A stretch of 64,000 bases of DNA from Bryobacterales bacterium. Its GTDB lineage: Bacteria > Acidobacteriota > Terriglobia > Bryobacterales > Bryobacteraceae. Of the stretch, positions 9,456 to 21,668 are shown one piece after another. The first letter of the stretch is position 1, and each line of letters starts with the position of its first letter. The stretch is taken from contig DAIDHC010000123.1 in NCBI GenBank assembly GCA_027452065.1, positions 44,717 through 108,716 of the forward strand. Reading direction: 5' to 3'. Position numbers and translations under genes: made by a program. The notes beneath the pieces are model-generated. The model worked only from the letters and a program-made list of their open reading frames with translations. It was not told the origin of the DNA and made no database searches.

Positions 9456-10219
9456 CCTCGGGCTTCGCTCACACTGCCCGAGCCGAGGCAGCGATGGAAC
9501 AGGCCGAGTGCAAGGCTGTAACAGTGGAGCGCAAGCTCGGGATCGTAGCGCGGCCCCTCGTCTCGCAGAAACGCGTGCGCTCCGTTGACCTCAACCCACT
9601 GGAACTTGACGCCCACCTCCTCCAGACGGGCATGGATGCGCAAGCGGCCCTCGAGCGGAACATGCGGATCCTGCCGGCCCCAGATGTGCAGCAGCTCGCC
9701 GCGAATCTCACCGGCCCGTTCGAGCGAGTTGTCCTGCATGCCCGCGCCCAGGCTGTGCTTGTGGATGTCGGTGGCGTAGAAGCAAACCGCCGCCAACACC
9801 GACGCGTTCATGGCTGCGCGAAACGCCAGATGGCCGCCGATGCAGATTTCGATGACTCCCAGCCGTCCCGTGCAGTGCTCCGAGGAGGCAAGATAATCAA
9901 GCGCGGCGCGGGCGTCGCTGTCGTAAGACGACAGCTCTTTGGCCACTTTGTGGGCGTTTCCGCGATCCGCCCCGGCCTGGTCGTAGGCCAGAACCGTGCC
10001 CTCGGGCTCGAGCTCGTGGTAAATCTCGGGCACCGCAACCACGAAGCCGTGGCCGGCCAGAAGCGCGGCCGTGCGGCGGATCGGCCCGGTGATCTGGAAG
10101 ATCTCGGAAAACAGTACCAGCCCCGGATAGCGGCCGGGCGCCGAGGGCCGGAAGATGGCGGTTCGCATCGGACCTTTCAGCGTGTTCAGCGACACCGTTT
10201 CGTCGTCGAGGATGGTCAT
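9452..10219 (-). CDS. Dienelactone hydrolase family protein
   Basis: 255 residues with an alpha/beta-hydrolase core of the dienelactone hydrolase family. Visible elements: the oxyanion/Glu segment LVLFSEIFQITG, a cysteine nucleophile elbow EICIGGH (the family has a G-x-C-x-G-type elbow; here the first Gly is Glu), the acid in WGRQDPHVP and the catalytic His in NGAHAFLRD. These fit a Cys-Asp-His enzyme that hydrolyses lactones or related esters in the cytoplasm. Its end overlaps the convergent Rossmann gene by 4 bases. The FG-GAP gene upstream on the same strand ends 21 bases from its start, so one transcript is possible. Confidence 0.85.
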   Translation of the reverse strand: MTILDDETVSLNTLKGPMRTAIFRPSAPGRYPGLVLFSEIFQITGPIRRTAALLAGHGFVVAVPEIYHELEPEGTVLAYDQAGADRGNAHKVAKELSSYDSDARAALDYLASSEHCTGRLGVIEICIGGHLAFRAAMNASVLAAVCFYATDIHKHSLGAGMQDNSLERAGEIRGELLHIWGRQDPHVPLEGRLRIHARLEEVGVKFQWVEVNGAHAFLRDEGPRYDPELALHCYSLALGLFHRCLGSGSVSEARG

Positions 10220-10239
10220 AGCGGCCTTCGGTCAGCGTA

Positions 10240-11382
10240 TCACTTCGATGACGGCTCAGCGTTCTCATACCACTTCAGATTCGCGGTCGCCGAGCCGATG
10301 CAGGCGATATCCGGGCGCGAGTCGCCATTCAGGTCGGCGATGGCGCAAGCCGCCGCCCCCATGCCTCCGTCGTCCAGCACTTCCCGCGTCCAGTGTTCGC
10401 CGTGGGAATCCGCGGCGCGGTACAGATAGACGCTGCGTGCGCCGCCGCGGAAGCCGGCGACGATGGTGTCGTTGCCGCTCGCGTCGAAGTCGCCGGTGAG
10501 AATGGTGTGGCCGTCAACCAGAGTCGAGTCGATTACTTGCCGCCGCCAGTGCCTGCTCCCCGTGTAGACGGCCACCTGCTCGCCGTGCCAGGGCTCGATG
10601 GCGCACAGGAAGCGGCGATTGCCGAGATGGCCCGCGGCCACGTCGCTCGATCCGCCGTGCGGCCACCCGGCGGGGTTTCCGGCCGCGATGGCGTGCCGGG
10701 ACCACGTGCCGTTCGCCTCGCGGTGATAGCGATGAATGCCGTCGAATCCGGCGATGAGAATGTCGCTCTCGCCGCGATCCCAATCGGTAACAAAAACGCC
10801 GTGAACCACGCCTTCTTCGTCGAGGCTGAGGATCTTGCTCGACCACGTGGCCGGATCGAACAGAGTGATCGGAACGTGGCCGAAGAAATTCGGAGGCCGC
10901 GCTTCGGCGGCGGTGAGAGGAACGTCAACCAGCACCGGCTTCTTGTCGATGATCGTCCAGCGCAGGCGATGCGAGGCGGGAAGACGCGCCAGCAGCGTCG
11001 CCTTCCACGGGCCGGTCGGGTCGCCCTGGTGCTCGAGCAGCGTCAGAATGCCCGGGTTTCCCTCCTCGGGCGGCACGCCGGGACCGCGGAAGCCGCTCGC
11101 AAGAACGATCTCCGGAACTCCGTCGCCGTCCAGGTCGAAGGCGGCGCAGTTGATCATCCCCGTGAACCCGCCGGCGATCACGTGCCGCGTCCAGGTGGGA
11201 TTCTCATACCACACCAGGTCGGTCATGCCGCTCGCGAGAGCAATGAGATCGGGCTTGCCGTCGTGATTGATGTCGGCGACCACCACCTGATAGCCTCCTT
11301 TGAGGCCGGTGGCGACGGTGTGCGGCACAAAGTGAAGCGGCGCGGCGGCGGCCATGCCGGCCAGGGCGAGCAGAGTCCACAT
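10240..11382 (-). CDS. Secreted FG-GAP/VCBS repeat beta-propeller protein
   Basis: 380 residues with a short signal peptide (MWTLLALAGMAAAAP). The body carries calcium-loop repeats of the FG-GAP type: VVVADINHDGKPDLIAL, AAFDLDGDGVPEIVL, VTDWDRGESDILI, TGDFDASGNDTIVA, AIADLNGDSRPDIAC. Each DxDxDGxxD-like loop belongs to one blade of a beta-propeller, giving about six to seven blades. Such proteins are exported and bind ligands or partners; no catalytic residues can be assigned. They are common in acidobacterial and planctomycete genomes. Confidence 0.85.
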   Translation of the reverse strand: MWTLLALAGMAAAAPLHFVPHTVATGLKGGYQVVVADINHDGKPDLIALASGMTDLVWYENPTWTRHVIAGGFTGMINCAAFDLDGDGVPEIVLASGFRGPGVPPEEGNPGILTLLEHQGDPTGPWKATLLARLPASHRLRWTIIDKKPVLVDVPLTAAEARPPNFFGHVPITLFDPATWSSKILSLDEEGVVHGVFVTDWDRGESDILIAGFDGIHRYHREANGTWSRHAIAAGNPAGWPHGGSSDVAAGHLGNRRFLCAIEPWHGEQVAVYTGSRHWRRQVIDSTLVDGHTILTGDFDASGNDTIVAGFRGGARSVYLYRAADSHGEHWTREVLDDGGMGAAACAIADLNGDSRPDIACIGSATANLKWYENAEPSSK

Positions 11383-11462
11383 GATGAGCGGTTCCTCTGC
11401 TCACGGTAGCAGTTTGGCCGCTCGCCTCGCGCCCCGCTGTGGTAGCATCGTCGATCAATGCC

Positions 11463-14400
11463 ATGAGACGCCTCCTGTCCTGCCGGAGATGGGTTCGCGG
11501 GCTTCGCCTCGCGCTGTTGGTGCCGCTTCTGATCGGGCTCGGCTGGGCTCAAGTCGATTTTCCGACGCTCAAGGAGTTGAAGTACCGCAACATCGGACCG
11601 TTTCGCGGCGGCCGCGTAGTCGCCGTGGCCGGTGTCACCTCGCAGCCGGGCGTCTATTATTTTGGAGCCACGGGCGGCGGCATCTGGAAGACTACGGACG
11701 GCGGCGCCGCATGGCATCCGGTGGCCGATGACCAACTGAAGACCGGAGATGTCGGGGCGCTCGCGGTTTCCGAATCCGATCCCAACGTCATTTACGCCGG
11801 CATGGGCGAGGCCTGCGTTCGCGGCAACGTTTCCAACGGAGACGGCGTGTATAAATCCGACGACGCCGGGAAGACCTGGAAGAACGTCGGCCTCGCCAAC
11901 ACCTACCAGATCGGCCGCGTGGTGGTCCACCCGCGGAATCCGGACATCGTCTACGTCGCAGCGCTGGGACACATCTTCGGGCCGAATGAAGAACGGGGCG
12001 TTTACCGCAGCCGCGACGGCGGCAAGACCTGGCAGAAGGTGCTCTACCGCGACGCAGACACCGGCGCCGTGGACCTGGCCATGGACCCCGGCAATCCGAA
12101 CCTCATCTACGCGACCCTGTGGCAGGTTCGCCGCAAGCCCTGGACGTTCGACAGCGGCGGGAAGGGAAGCGGCATCTTCCGCTCCACCGACGGCGGCGAC
12201 ACGTGGACGGAGTTGACGCACAACGACGGCTTCCCCAAGGGCGTGCTCGGCAGGATCGGCGTGACCGTGTCGCCGGTGAACCCGGAGCGCGTCTGGGCCC
12301 TTGTCGAGGCCGCGGACGGCGGCGTCTTCCGCAGCGACGACGGCGGCAAAACCTGGGCGCGCACCAACCAGGAGAACACCCTCCGCCAGCGCGCCTGGTA
12401 TTACTCCCACATCTTCGCCGACCCCAAAAGCGAGGACACGGTCTACGCCCTGAACACCTCCATGTGGAAGTCCATCGACGGCGGCAAGACTTTCTCCCTG
12501 ATCCGCGCCCCGCATGGAGACCGGCACGCGCTCTGGATCTCTCCCATCGATCCCCGCCGCATGATCGAAGGCGACGACGGGGGCGCAACCATCTCGGTCG
12601 ACGGCGGGAAGAACTGGTCCACGCAGGACAACCAGCCCACGGCCCAGTTCTACCGCGTCTCGCTCGACAGCGACTTCCCTTATCACGTCTACGGCGCGCA
12701 GCAGGACAACTCCACCGTGCGCATCGCCAGCCGCAGCGACGACGGCGCCATCACCGAGCGCGACTGGTATCCGGTGGGCGGCGGCGAGAGCGGATGGCTG
12801 GCGCCGGATCCGCGGAATTCGCAGATCGTTTACGCCGGATCCTACGATGGTCTTCTCACGCGCTACGACCATTCCACCGGAATCACGCGCGACGTCACTG
12901 TTTGGCCCGACAACCCCATGGGGTACGGCGCCGAGGGAATGAAGTACCGCTTCCAGTGGAATTTCCCGCTGCTTTTTTCCCTCCACGACAACAAGCGCCT
13001 CTATGCCGGCGGGAATGAACTGTTCGTCTCCACCGACGAGGGCCATAGCTGGACCGCCATCAGCGGCGACCTGACGCGCGACGACAAGTCAAAACAGGGG
13101 CCCTCCGGCGGACCCATCACGAAAGACAACAGCGGCGTCGAATATTACGACACCATCTTCACCGTCGCTGAATCGCCTCTCGCCAAAGGCGTCATCTGGA
13201 CCGGTTCCGACGACGGCCTGGTCTCGGTGACGCGCGACGACGGCAAGCACTGGACCAACGTCACCCCGAAGGACATGCCGGAATGGATTCAGATCAACTC
13301 CATCGAAGCCTCGCCGAACGACGCCGCCACAGCCTATGTCGCCGCCACGATGTACAAGTCGGACGACTTCCGGCCCTATCTTTATGTGACGCACGATTTC
13401 GGAAAAACCTGGGCGTCCATCGTTCACGGAATACCCGACCATAGCTTCACCCGCGTGATTCGCGAGGATCCGAATCGCAAGGATCTGCTTGTCGCCGGAA
13501 CCGAGTACGGCATGTATATCAGCTTCGACGGCGGCGCCAACTGGCGGCCGTTTCAGTTGAATCTGCCCATCGTGCCCATTGCCGACCTGGCCTTCCACAA
13601 GCGCGACAAGGAGCTTGTCGTGGCCACGCAGGGCCGCGCGTTCTGGATTCTTGACGATGTCCCGCTGCTCTACCAGTTGACGCCGGAGAGCCTGAAGGAA
13701 CCGGCGCACCTTTTTCGCCCGAAAGACGTCTATCGCGCTCCGGGCGGGTTCGGCTTCGGTGGGGACGGCGCAGCCGGGCAGAATCCTCCTTCCGGGGCGG
13801 TGATCTACTACTCGTTTGCCGAAAAGCCGGCCGGCGATGTGACGCTTGAAATTCTGGACAGCGCGGGCAAGCTGGTGAAGAAATTCAGCAGCGCCGAGAA
13901 GAAACCCGAGCAGCCGGCCGACCCCGAGGAGGAGTCGTTCCGCCGCCGCGCCGCGGCGCCGCTTCCCGCCAAAGCCGGGCTAAACCGCTTCGTCTGGAAC
14001 CTGCGCTACGAGGACGCGACGAAATTTCCCGGCATGATCCTCTGGGCGGGCAGCGTCTCCGGACCAACGGCCGCTCCGGGCCAATACACCGTCAAGCTGA
14101 ACGCCGGCGGCAAGAGCCAGTCGGAGACTTTCAACGTCGTCGCCGACCCCCGTCTGAAGACGACGCGCGGCGATTATGCGGCGCAGCTTGAGCTCGCCCT
14201 GCGCATCCGCGACAAGTTGAGCGAAGTGAATGACGCCGTCATCCGGATTCGCGAGGCAAAAAAACAACTGGCGCGTTATGAACAGGAGCCGAAGGTGGCC
14301 GATGCCGCCAAGGCGCTCGAGAAAGAACTCACAACCGTCGAAGAAGCTCTCTATCAGACTAAGAACCACGCCGGCGAAGATCCGCTGAACTTCCCCGTGA

Positions 14401-14618
14401 AGCTGAACAACAAGCTGGCCGCGCTGAAGGGCACCGTGGAGGATAGCGACACCGCGCCCACGCGCCAGTCCGAGCAGGTTTACGAGGGGTTGGCTACGCA
14501 ATCGAACCAGGAATTGGCCCATGCGAAACGGCTGCTCGGCGACGAGCTGGCCGAGTTCAACAAAAAGGTCAAGGACGCGAACATTCCGGCCGTAGTGCTG
14601 AAGCCGGCCGCCGAGTAG
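11463..14618 (+). CDS. Secreted sortilin/VPS10-like BNR-repeat protein
   Basis: About 1051 residues from the ATG at 11463, which directly precedes a Sec signal peptide (MRRLLSCRRWVRGLRLALLV, cleavage after WAQ). A GTG at 11439 would add 8 residues. The mature protein has repeated Asp-box/BNR units: GGIWKTTDGGAAWHPV, GVYKSDDAGKTWKNV, GVYRSRDGGKTWQKV, GIFRSTDGGDTWTEL, GVFRSDDGGKTWART. These build one or two large beta-propellers (VPS10/sortilin or xyloglucanase-like). From about residue 790 there is a beta-sandwich and then a charged helical tail (about 900-1040). Proteins of this family are often annotated as glycosyl hydrolases without proof; I see no certain catalytic residues. Confidence 0.87.
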   Translation: MRRLLSCRRWVRGLRLALLVPLLIGLGWAQVDFPTLKELKYRNIGPFRGGRVVAVAGVTSQPGVYYFGATGGGIWKTTDGGAAWHPVADDQLKTGDVGALAVSESDPNVIYAGMGEACVRGNVSNGDGVYKSDDAGKTWKNVGLANTYQIGRVVVHPRNPDIVYVAALGHIFGPNEERGVYRSRDGGKTWQKVLYRDADTGAVDLAMDPGNPNLIYATLWQVRRKPWTFDSGGKGSGIFRSTDGGDTWTELTHNDGFPKGVLGRIGVTVSPVNPERVWALVEAADGGVFRSDDGGKTWARTNQENTLRQRAWYYSHIFADPKSEDTVYALNTSMWKSIDGGKTFSLIRAPHGDRHALWISPIDPRRMIEGDDGGATISVDGGKNWSTQDNQPTAQFYRVSLDSDFPYHVYGAQQDNSTVRIASRSDDGAITERDWYPVGGGESGWLAPDPRNSQIVYAGSYDGLLTRYDHSTGITRDVTVWPDNPMGYGAEGMKYRFQWNFPLLFSLHDNKRLYAGGNELFVSTDEGHSWTAISGDLTRDDKSKQGPSGGPITKDNSGVEYYDTIFTVAESPLAKGVIWTGSDDGLVSVTRDDGKHWTNVTPKDMPEWIQINSIEASPNDAATAYVAATMYKSDDFRPYLYVTHDFGKTWASIVHGIPDHSFTRVIREDPNRKDLLVAGTEYGMYISFDGGANWRPFQLNLPIVPIADLAFHKRDKELVVATQGRAFWILDDVPLLYQLTPESLKEPAHLFRPKDVYRAPGGFGFGGDGAAGQNPPSGAVIYYSFAEKPAGDVTLEILDSAGKLVKKFSSAEKKPEQPADPEEESFRRRAAAPLPAKAGLNRFVWNLRYEDATKFPGMILWAGSVSGPTAAPGQYTVKLNAGGKSQSETFNVVADPRLKTTRGDYAAQLELALRIRDKLSEVNDAVIRIREAKKQLARYEQEPKVADAAKALEKELTTVEEALYQTKNHAGEDPLNFPVKLNNKLAALKGTVEDSDTAPTRQSEQVYEGLATQSNQELAHAKRLLGDELAEFNKKVKDANIPAVVLKPAAE

Positions 14619-14628
14619 GTTCCCGCGT

Positions 14629-15186
14629 TCAGTGGCCGGTGATTTCGCGGCTCATCGGCCTGCGCCGCCGGCTCAGCAGGCGCATCAACAGAAAGAGGAA
14701 GACGAACAGGCCCGCGGCCAACAACAGCAGCGCCCCGGCGTGTCCTTTGAGATAAGGAACCGTCTGATCGCCCAATTGGGTGCCCAGCCACGCCATTCCG
14801 AAATACCGCAGCGAGCGCGCCACCAGCAGCACCAGGCCGAACGTAACCGGATGCACGCCCAGCGCTCCGGCCGACAGGACGAAAATCTTCAACGGCATCG
14901 GAATCGGCAGCAAAGCCGGAATGAAAACCGTCATCAGCCCGTAGCGCACGAACCAGCTCCTCAGTGTCGCGCCTCGTCCCGACATTGTGTACTTGTCCAG
15001 ATAGCGCTCGCCGCCTTTCCGCGCCAGCCCGAACAGGAAGAAACATCCGATGAGCGAGCCCAGCACCGCCATCGCGGCGCCCAGAAGCCCGACAGCCGGG
15101 TTCTTGTAGGCCAGGTAGGCCACCAGCGCATCGACACCGGCAAGTACGGGGATGCCGGCCGAGTCCAGCGTAGAGAGCAGGAACAC
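14629..15186 (-). CDS. DedA/YqaA-like inner-membrane protein (SNARE-associated)
   Basis: At least 185 residues. Membrane segments are visible near 25-52, 85-130 and 150-173, with the DedA-type motif FIPALLPIPMPLKIFVLSAG in the middle. Family members are inner-membrane lipid carriers or scramblase-like proteins acting in envelope homeostasis. The start is uncertain. GTG at 15186 is the first standard start, but the same frame continues upstream with typical family residues (LRHFIEILVTWGPLG) to a CTG at 15231, with no ATG. A non-standard start there would fit the family better. It lies directly downstream of ligA on the same strand. Confidence 0.82.
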   Translation of the reverse strand: MFLLSTLDSAGIPVLAGVDALVAYLAYKNPAVGLLGAAMAVLGSLIGCFFLFGLARKGGERYLDKYTMSGRGATLRSWFVRYGLMTVFIPALLPIPMPLKIFVLSAGALGVHPVTFGLVLLVARSLRYFGMAWLGTQLGDQTVPYLKGHAGALLLLAAGLFVFLFLLMRLLSRRRRPMSREITGH

Positions 15187-15247
15187 ACCGAGCGGTCCCC
15201 AAGTAACGAGAATTTCAATGAAATGACGCAGGCAGGACTCCGAGTTC

Positions 15248-18256
<3,009 letters not shown>

Positions 18257-18281
<25 letters not shown>

Positions 18282-19225
18282 CCGGCGTCATGCTCGCGCG
18301 CACGGGCCTCGGGCGCCTCTATCCCCGCTCGACCCTGCTCATGATCCTGGCCGCCAACGCGCCCGACATCGACATCGTCGCGGCCACCGGCGGCTCCCTC
18401 GACTACCTCCATTACCATCGCTGGATCACCCACTCCGTCGTTCTGCTGCCGGTGATGGCCGCGCTCACCGCTCTGCTTATCTGCGGTCTCCGCCGCTCGC
18501 TCGCCGGCTTCGGAGGGGCCTGGTTCGCCGCGCTCGCCGCCGTCGCCAGCCATCTCGTGCTCGACTGGACCAATCCCTACGGCATCCGTTTACTGTCGCC
18601 CTTTTCCGACCACTGGTACCGCGGCGACCTCACCGGCGTCATCGACCCCTTCATCTGGTTCATCCTGCTCGCCGCCCTCGGCGCTCCGCTTCTCGGCCGC
18701 CTGGTAAGTTCGGAGATGGGCGCCCGCTCCGGCTCCGGCCGCGGCGCCGCTCTGGCCGCGCTCCTGTTCGTCTCCGCCTACGACGGCGGCCGCTTTCTTC
18801 TGCACCAGCGCGCTCTCGACACACTCAACGCCCGCCTCTACGACGGATTCCCACCCTCCCGGATCGCCGCCTTTCCCGGCGGCGCCAATCCTCTCGCCTG
18901 GTCGGCCTGGGTCGAGTCCGAGACCCGCATTCATCTCTACGAGCTGAACCTGCTCGACACCTTCGACCCCGCCGCCGGCCGCGAAATCTACAAACCCGAA
19001 CCCTCCGCGGCCATCGCCGCCGCCCGCCGCACCCGAACATTTCAATGGTTTCTTGATTTTTGCCGCTTCCCCATTTGGAGCGAGTCCCCCGACGATGAAA
19101 CACCGGATCCGCGCACTCGAGTCGAAGTCCGCGACGCCCGCTTCGGTTTCGCCGCCGTGGCCATCGTCAACGCCCGAGGCGCCGTCGTTCGCCAGGGGTT
19201 TGGATTCGCGATGCCCCGCTTATAG
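18257..19225 (+). CDS. Membrane-bound metal-dependent hydrolase, YdjM/DUF457 type
   Basis: 322 residues beginning MDPLTHSLTGVML, the classic start of the YdjM (LexA-regulated membrane hydrolase) family. Conserved putative metal ligands are visible: H6 in the first helix, NAPDIDI, RWITHSVV and ASHLVLDWTNPYG. Membrane helices occupy residues 25-160. The C-terminal 150 residues are soluble and probably periplasmic. Substrate unknown. The start lies inside the 3' end of the lipid kinase gene. Confidence 0.85.
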
Positions 19226-19244
19226 TGCATCGCTGCGGCCGGTC

Positions 19245-20825
19245 TCAGTGCGCCAGGACCCGCTCGCCGGTCGCGCCCCGCGGATTGTTGTTCTTCAGCG
19301 CGAACGACAGCACGAACATAATCGCCGCCGCCAGGGCCAGGATCCAATACGTGTCGATGTACGACAGCGCGCTTGCCTGCCCCTGCACCGACTCGTACAC
19401 CCGCGCGTACGCCTGCTGCCGCGCATCCACCGCGCTCAACCCGGATTGACTCAGCCGCGCGGCCATCGCCTGCACGGCGCTGTCGGAGGCGCCCGCGACG
19501 ATGTGATCGGCCAGCCGCCCCTGGTGAAACTGCGCCCGCCGCGCCAGCACCGTCGTTACCACCGACGTCCCCACGCTGCTCCCCATGTTCCTCACAAAAT
19601 TCACCATGCCCGCCACCGCGTTACTCTTCTCTCGCTGAATCCCGATATAGGCCGCCATCGTCGCCGGAATGAAGATGAAGCCCATGGGGATGTATTGCGC
19701 GATTCGCAGCGCGGTCACTGAGCCGAAGCTCACCTGTAGGTCGATGCGCTGCGTGGACAGATACATGCCGATGGTCAGACCGAGCCACCCGAAGGCGATC
19801 AGATGACGCGCCTGGATGCGCGTGGTCAACTGGCCCACGAACGGAAGCTCGATCAACAGCAAGAACCCCGCGGCCGACAATACCATCCCCGCGCTCTGGG
19901 CCGTGTAGCCCATCAGCTCCTGAAGAAACTGCGGCATCAGCACCGTGGTGGCGAACGACATCCCTCCCACCACGAACATCATCAGGCAGGCGGTCGAAAA
20001 ATTGAAGTTGGTGAACAGCCGGACGTCGATGATCGGTTCTTTGTGATACCACTCCCAGATCACCAGCGCCACCAGGGAGACCGCGGAGACCGCAACTAGC
20101 GCAACGATGAACGGCGAGCCGAACCAGTCGTCCTCCTGCCCCTTGTCGAGAAGAATCTGCAGCGCGGCCACACCGAGCGCCAGCAGCGAGAAGCCGATGT
20201 AGTCGATGCGCATCGGCCGCGTGCGCGCCTTTGCCGGATCCTCCGCCTCGTGCACCAGCCGGTACACCAGAACTACCGCCAGGATTCCCACTGGCAGATT
20301 CATCAGGAAGATCCACCGCCACGAGAAGTTGTCGGTGATCCATCCGCCCAGCGTCGGCCCGATCGACGGAGCGAACACCGCCGTCACGCCGTAGAGCGAA
20401 AACGCAAGCCCGCGCTGCTCCGGCGGAAACGTGTCGGCCAGAATGGCCTGGGCCATCGGCTGCAGTCCTCCGCCGCCCGCGCCCTGAATGATGCGCGCCA
20501 AGAGCAGAATTCCCAGCGTCGGCGCCACGCCGCACATCAGCGAACTCAGCGTGAACAGCACAATGCAGATCATGAAGAACCGCTTGCGCCCGAACAGACT
20601 CACCAGCCAGCCGCTGATCGGCAGCACAATCGCGTTCGACACCAGGTACGACGTCAGCACCCACGTGCTCTCGTCGCTGCTCGCTCCCAGATTGCCCGCG
20701 ATGTGCGGCAGCGCCACGTTGGCGATGCTGGTGTCGAGCACCTCCATGAACGCCGCCAGCGACACGACGGCGGCGATCAGCCATGGATTTACGCTTGGTC
20801 CTGAGTTGTTGGTGGCTGAGCTCAT
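19245..20825 (-). CDS. DHA2-family multidrug exporter (EmrB-type, MFS)
   Basis: 526 residues and about 14 membrane helices, the DHA2 size. Family marks are all present: FMEVLDTSIANVALPHIAG in helix 1, WVLTSYLVSNAI, the motif-A loop LFGRKRFFM, IQGAGGGGLQPM and the EmrB signature FSWRWIFLMNLPVG. It should expel hydrophobic compounds by proton antiport. EmrB usually pairs with an EmrA membrane-fusion protein, but none adjoins it here. Confidence 0.93.
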   Translation of the reverse strand: MSSATNNSGPSVNPWLIAAVVSLAAFMEVLDTSIANVALPHIAGNLGASSDESTWVLTSYLVSNAIVLPISGWLVSLFGRKRFFMICIVLFTLSSLMCGVAPTLGILLLARIIQGAGGGGLQPMAQAILADTFPPEQRGLAFSLYGVTAVFAPSIGPTLGGWITDNFSWRWIFLMNLPVGILAVVLVYRLVHEAEDPAKARTRPMRIDYIGFSLLALGVAALQILLDKGQEDDWFGSPFIVALVAVSAVSLVALVIWEWYHKEPIIDVRLFTNFNFSTACLMMFVVGGMSFATTVLMPQFLQELMGYTAQSAGMVLSAAGFLLLIELPFVGQLTTRIQARHLIAFGWLGLTIGMYLSTQRIDLQVSFGSVTALRIAQYIPMGFIFIPATMAAYIGIQREKSNAVAGMVNFVRNMGSSVGTSVVTTVLARRAQFHQGRLADHIVAGASDSAVQAMAARLSQSGLSAVDARQQAYARVYESVQGQASALSYIDTYWILALAAAIMFVLSFALKNNNPRGATGERVLAH

Positions 20826-20930
20826 CCCCGCTTCCTATCCGACGCGCTTCGGGGGCAAAAGGACGCGAATTCGTTGCGCCGGCTTTCGAACCTGCCGGAC
20901 CATATTATAAGGAAGGAGACCGCGCGTCGA

Positions 20931-21668
20931 TGAAGGTAGTGTCATCGCAGGGGCTGTGGCGTCTGGCTCCGCCAGCCTCAAATTCATTCGATCCGGGGCG
21001 CCTGAGCGCTCTGCCGGCGTCCGCCCGCCGCTACCTCGAACACTTCATCCGCCCGGGTACGCCGCTTGCCGCCGCGGTTCGTCTTCGCATGCACGGCGAA
21101 ATCAAGCTCAAGCGCTGGTATCCGTTCTCCATCCGCCAGTCCATAGTCTGGGGCCGCGGCATGGTCTGGCGCGCCAACGTCCGCGTTCACGGCATTCCTA
21201 TCCTCGGCTCCGATCCCCTGCTCGACGCTCAGGCCGCGATGGGCTGGAGGCTTTTCGGCCTCATTCCTGTCGCTCGCGCCGAGGGAGCAAATATTGCGAA
21301 ATCCATCGCCGGCCGCGTCAAGGCCGAGTCTCTCTGACTCCCCGCCGTGCTCTGCCGCGGCGTCGTCGTCTGGACCCCGGCCGGTAAATCCGCCGCGCGC
21401 GCCGTCTTCACCTCCCACGGCGAAACCGCTGAGATTCTTCTGACGACGAATCCCGCCGGGGGTCTCGTCTCGACATCGCTTCTGCGCTGCGGCAATCCCG
21501 AGGGCGTTTCGCTACGCTCCCTTTGGCGCGCTCGTCCTCCGCGAAGCTTCCTTCGGTGGATTCACCATCCCCACTGAGTTCCGCGCCGGCTGGCTCGCCG
21601 CCGGTGACGCGCTCGAAGATCAGCGAGAGTTCTTCCGCGTGATCATCGACAGCGCCGATTACCGCTGA
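20931..21668 (+). pseudogene. Broken DUF6544-like gene (nonsense codon plus frameshift)
   Basis: An ATG at 20931 with a GGAAGGAG site opens a frame (MKVVSSQGLWRLAPPAS) with IRQSIVWGRGMVWRANV and GWRLFGLIPVARAEG, as in DUF6544/DUF6920 proteins. The frame meets TGA at 21335-21337, yet the same frame continues with sensible sequence (LPAVLCRGVVVWTPAGKSAA). The stop sits where the family-like reading would have Trp. Near 21505-21507 a one- or two-base indel moves the rest to another frame, which reads RYAPFGALVLREASFGGF to IIDSADYR and stops at 21668. Joined, the three pieces give a full-length protein of about 245 residues. It is a recent pseudogene unless sequencing errors explain both lesions. 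Identification rests on my memory of the family. Confidence 0.72.

Noticed and set aside
11223..13046. A 607-codon minus-strand frame
   Set aside because: Runs opposite the sortilin-like gene and through the FG-GAP gene in another frame; composition is that of a shadow.
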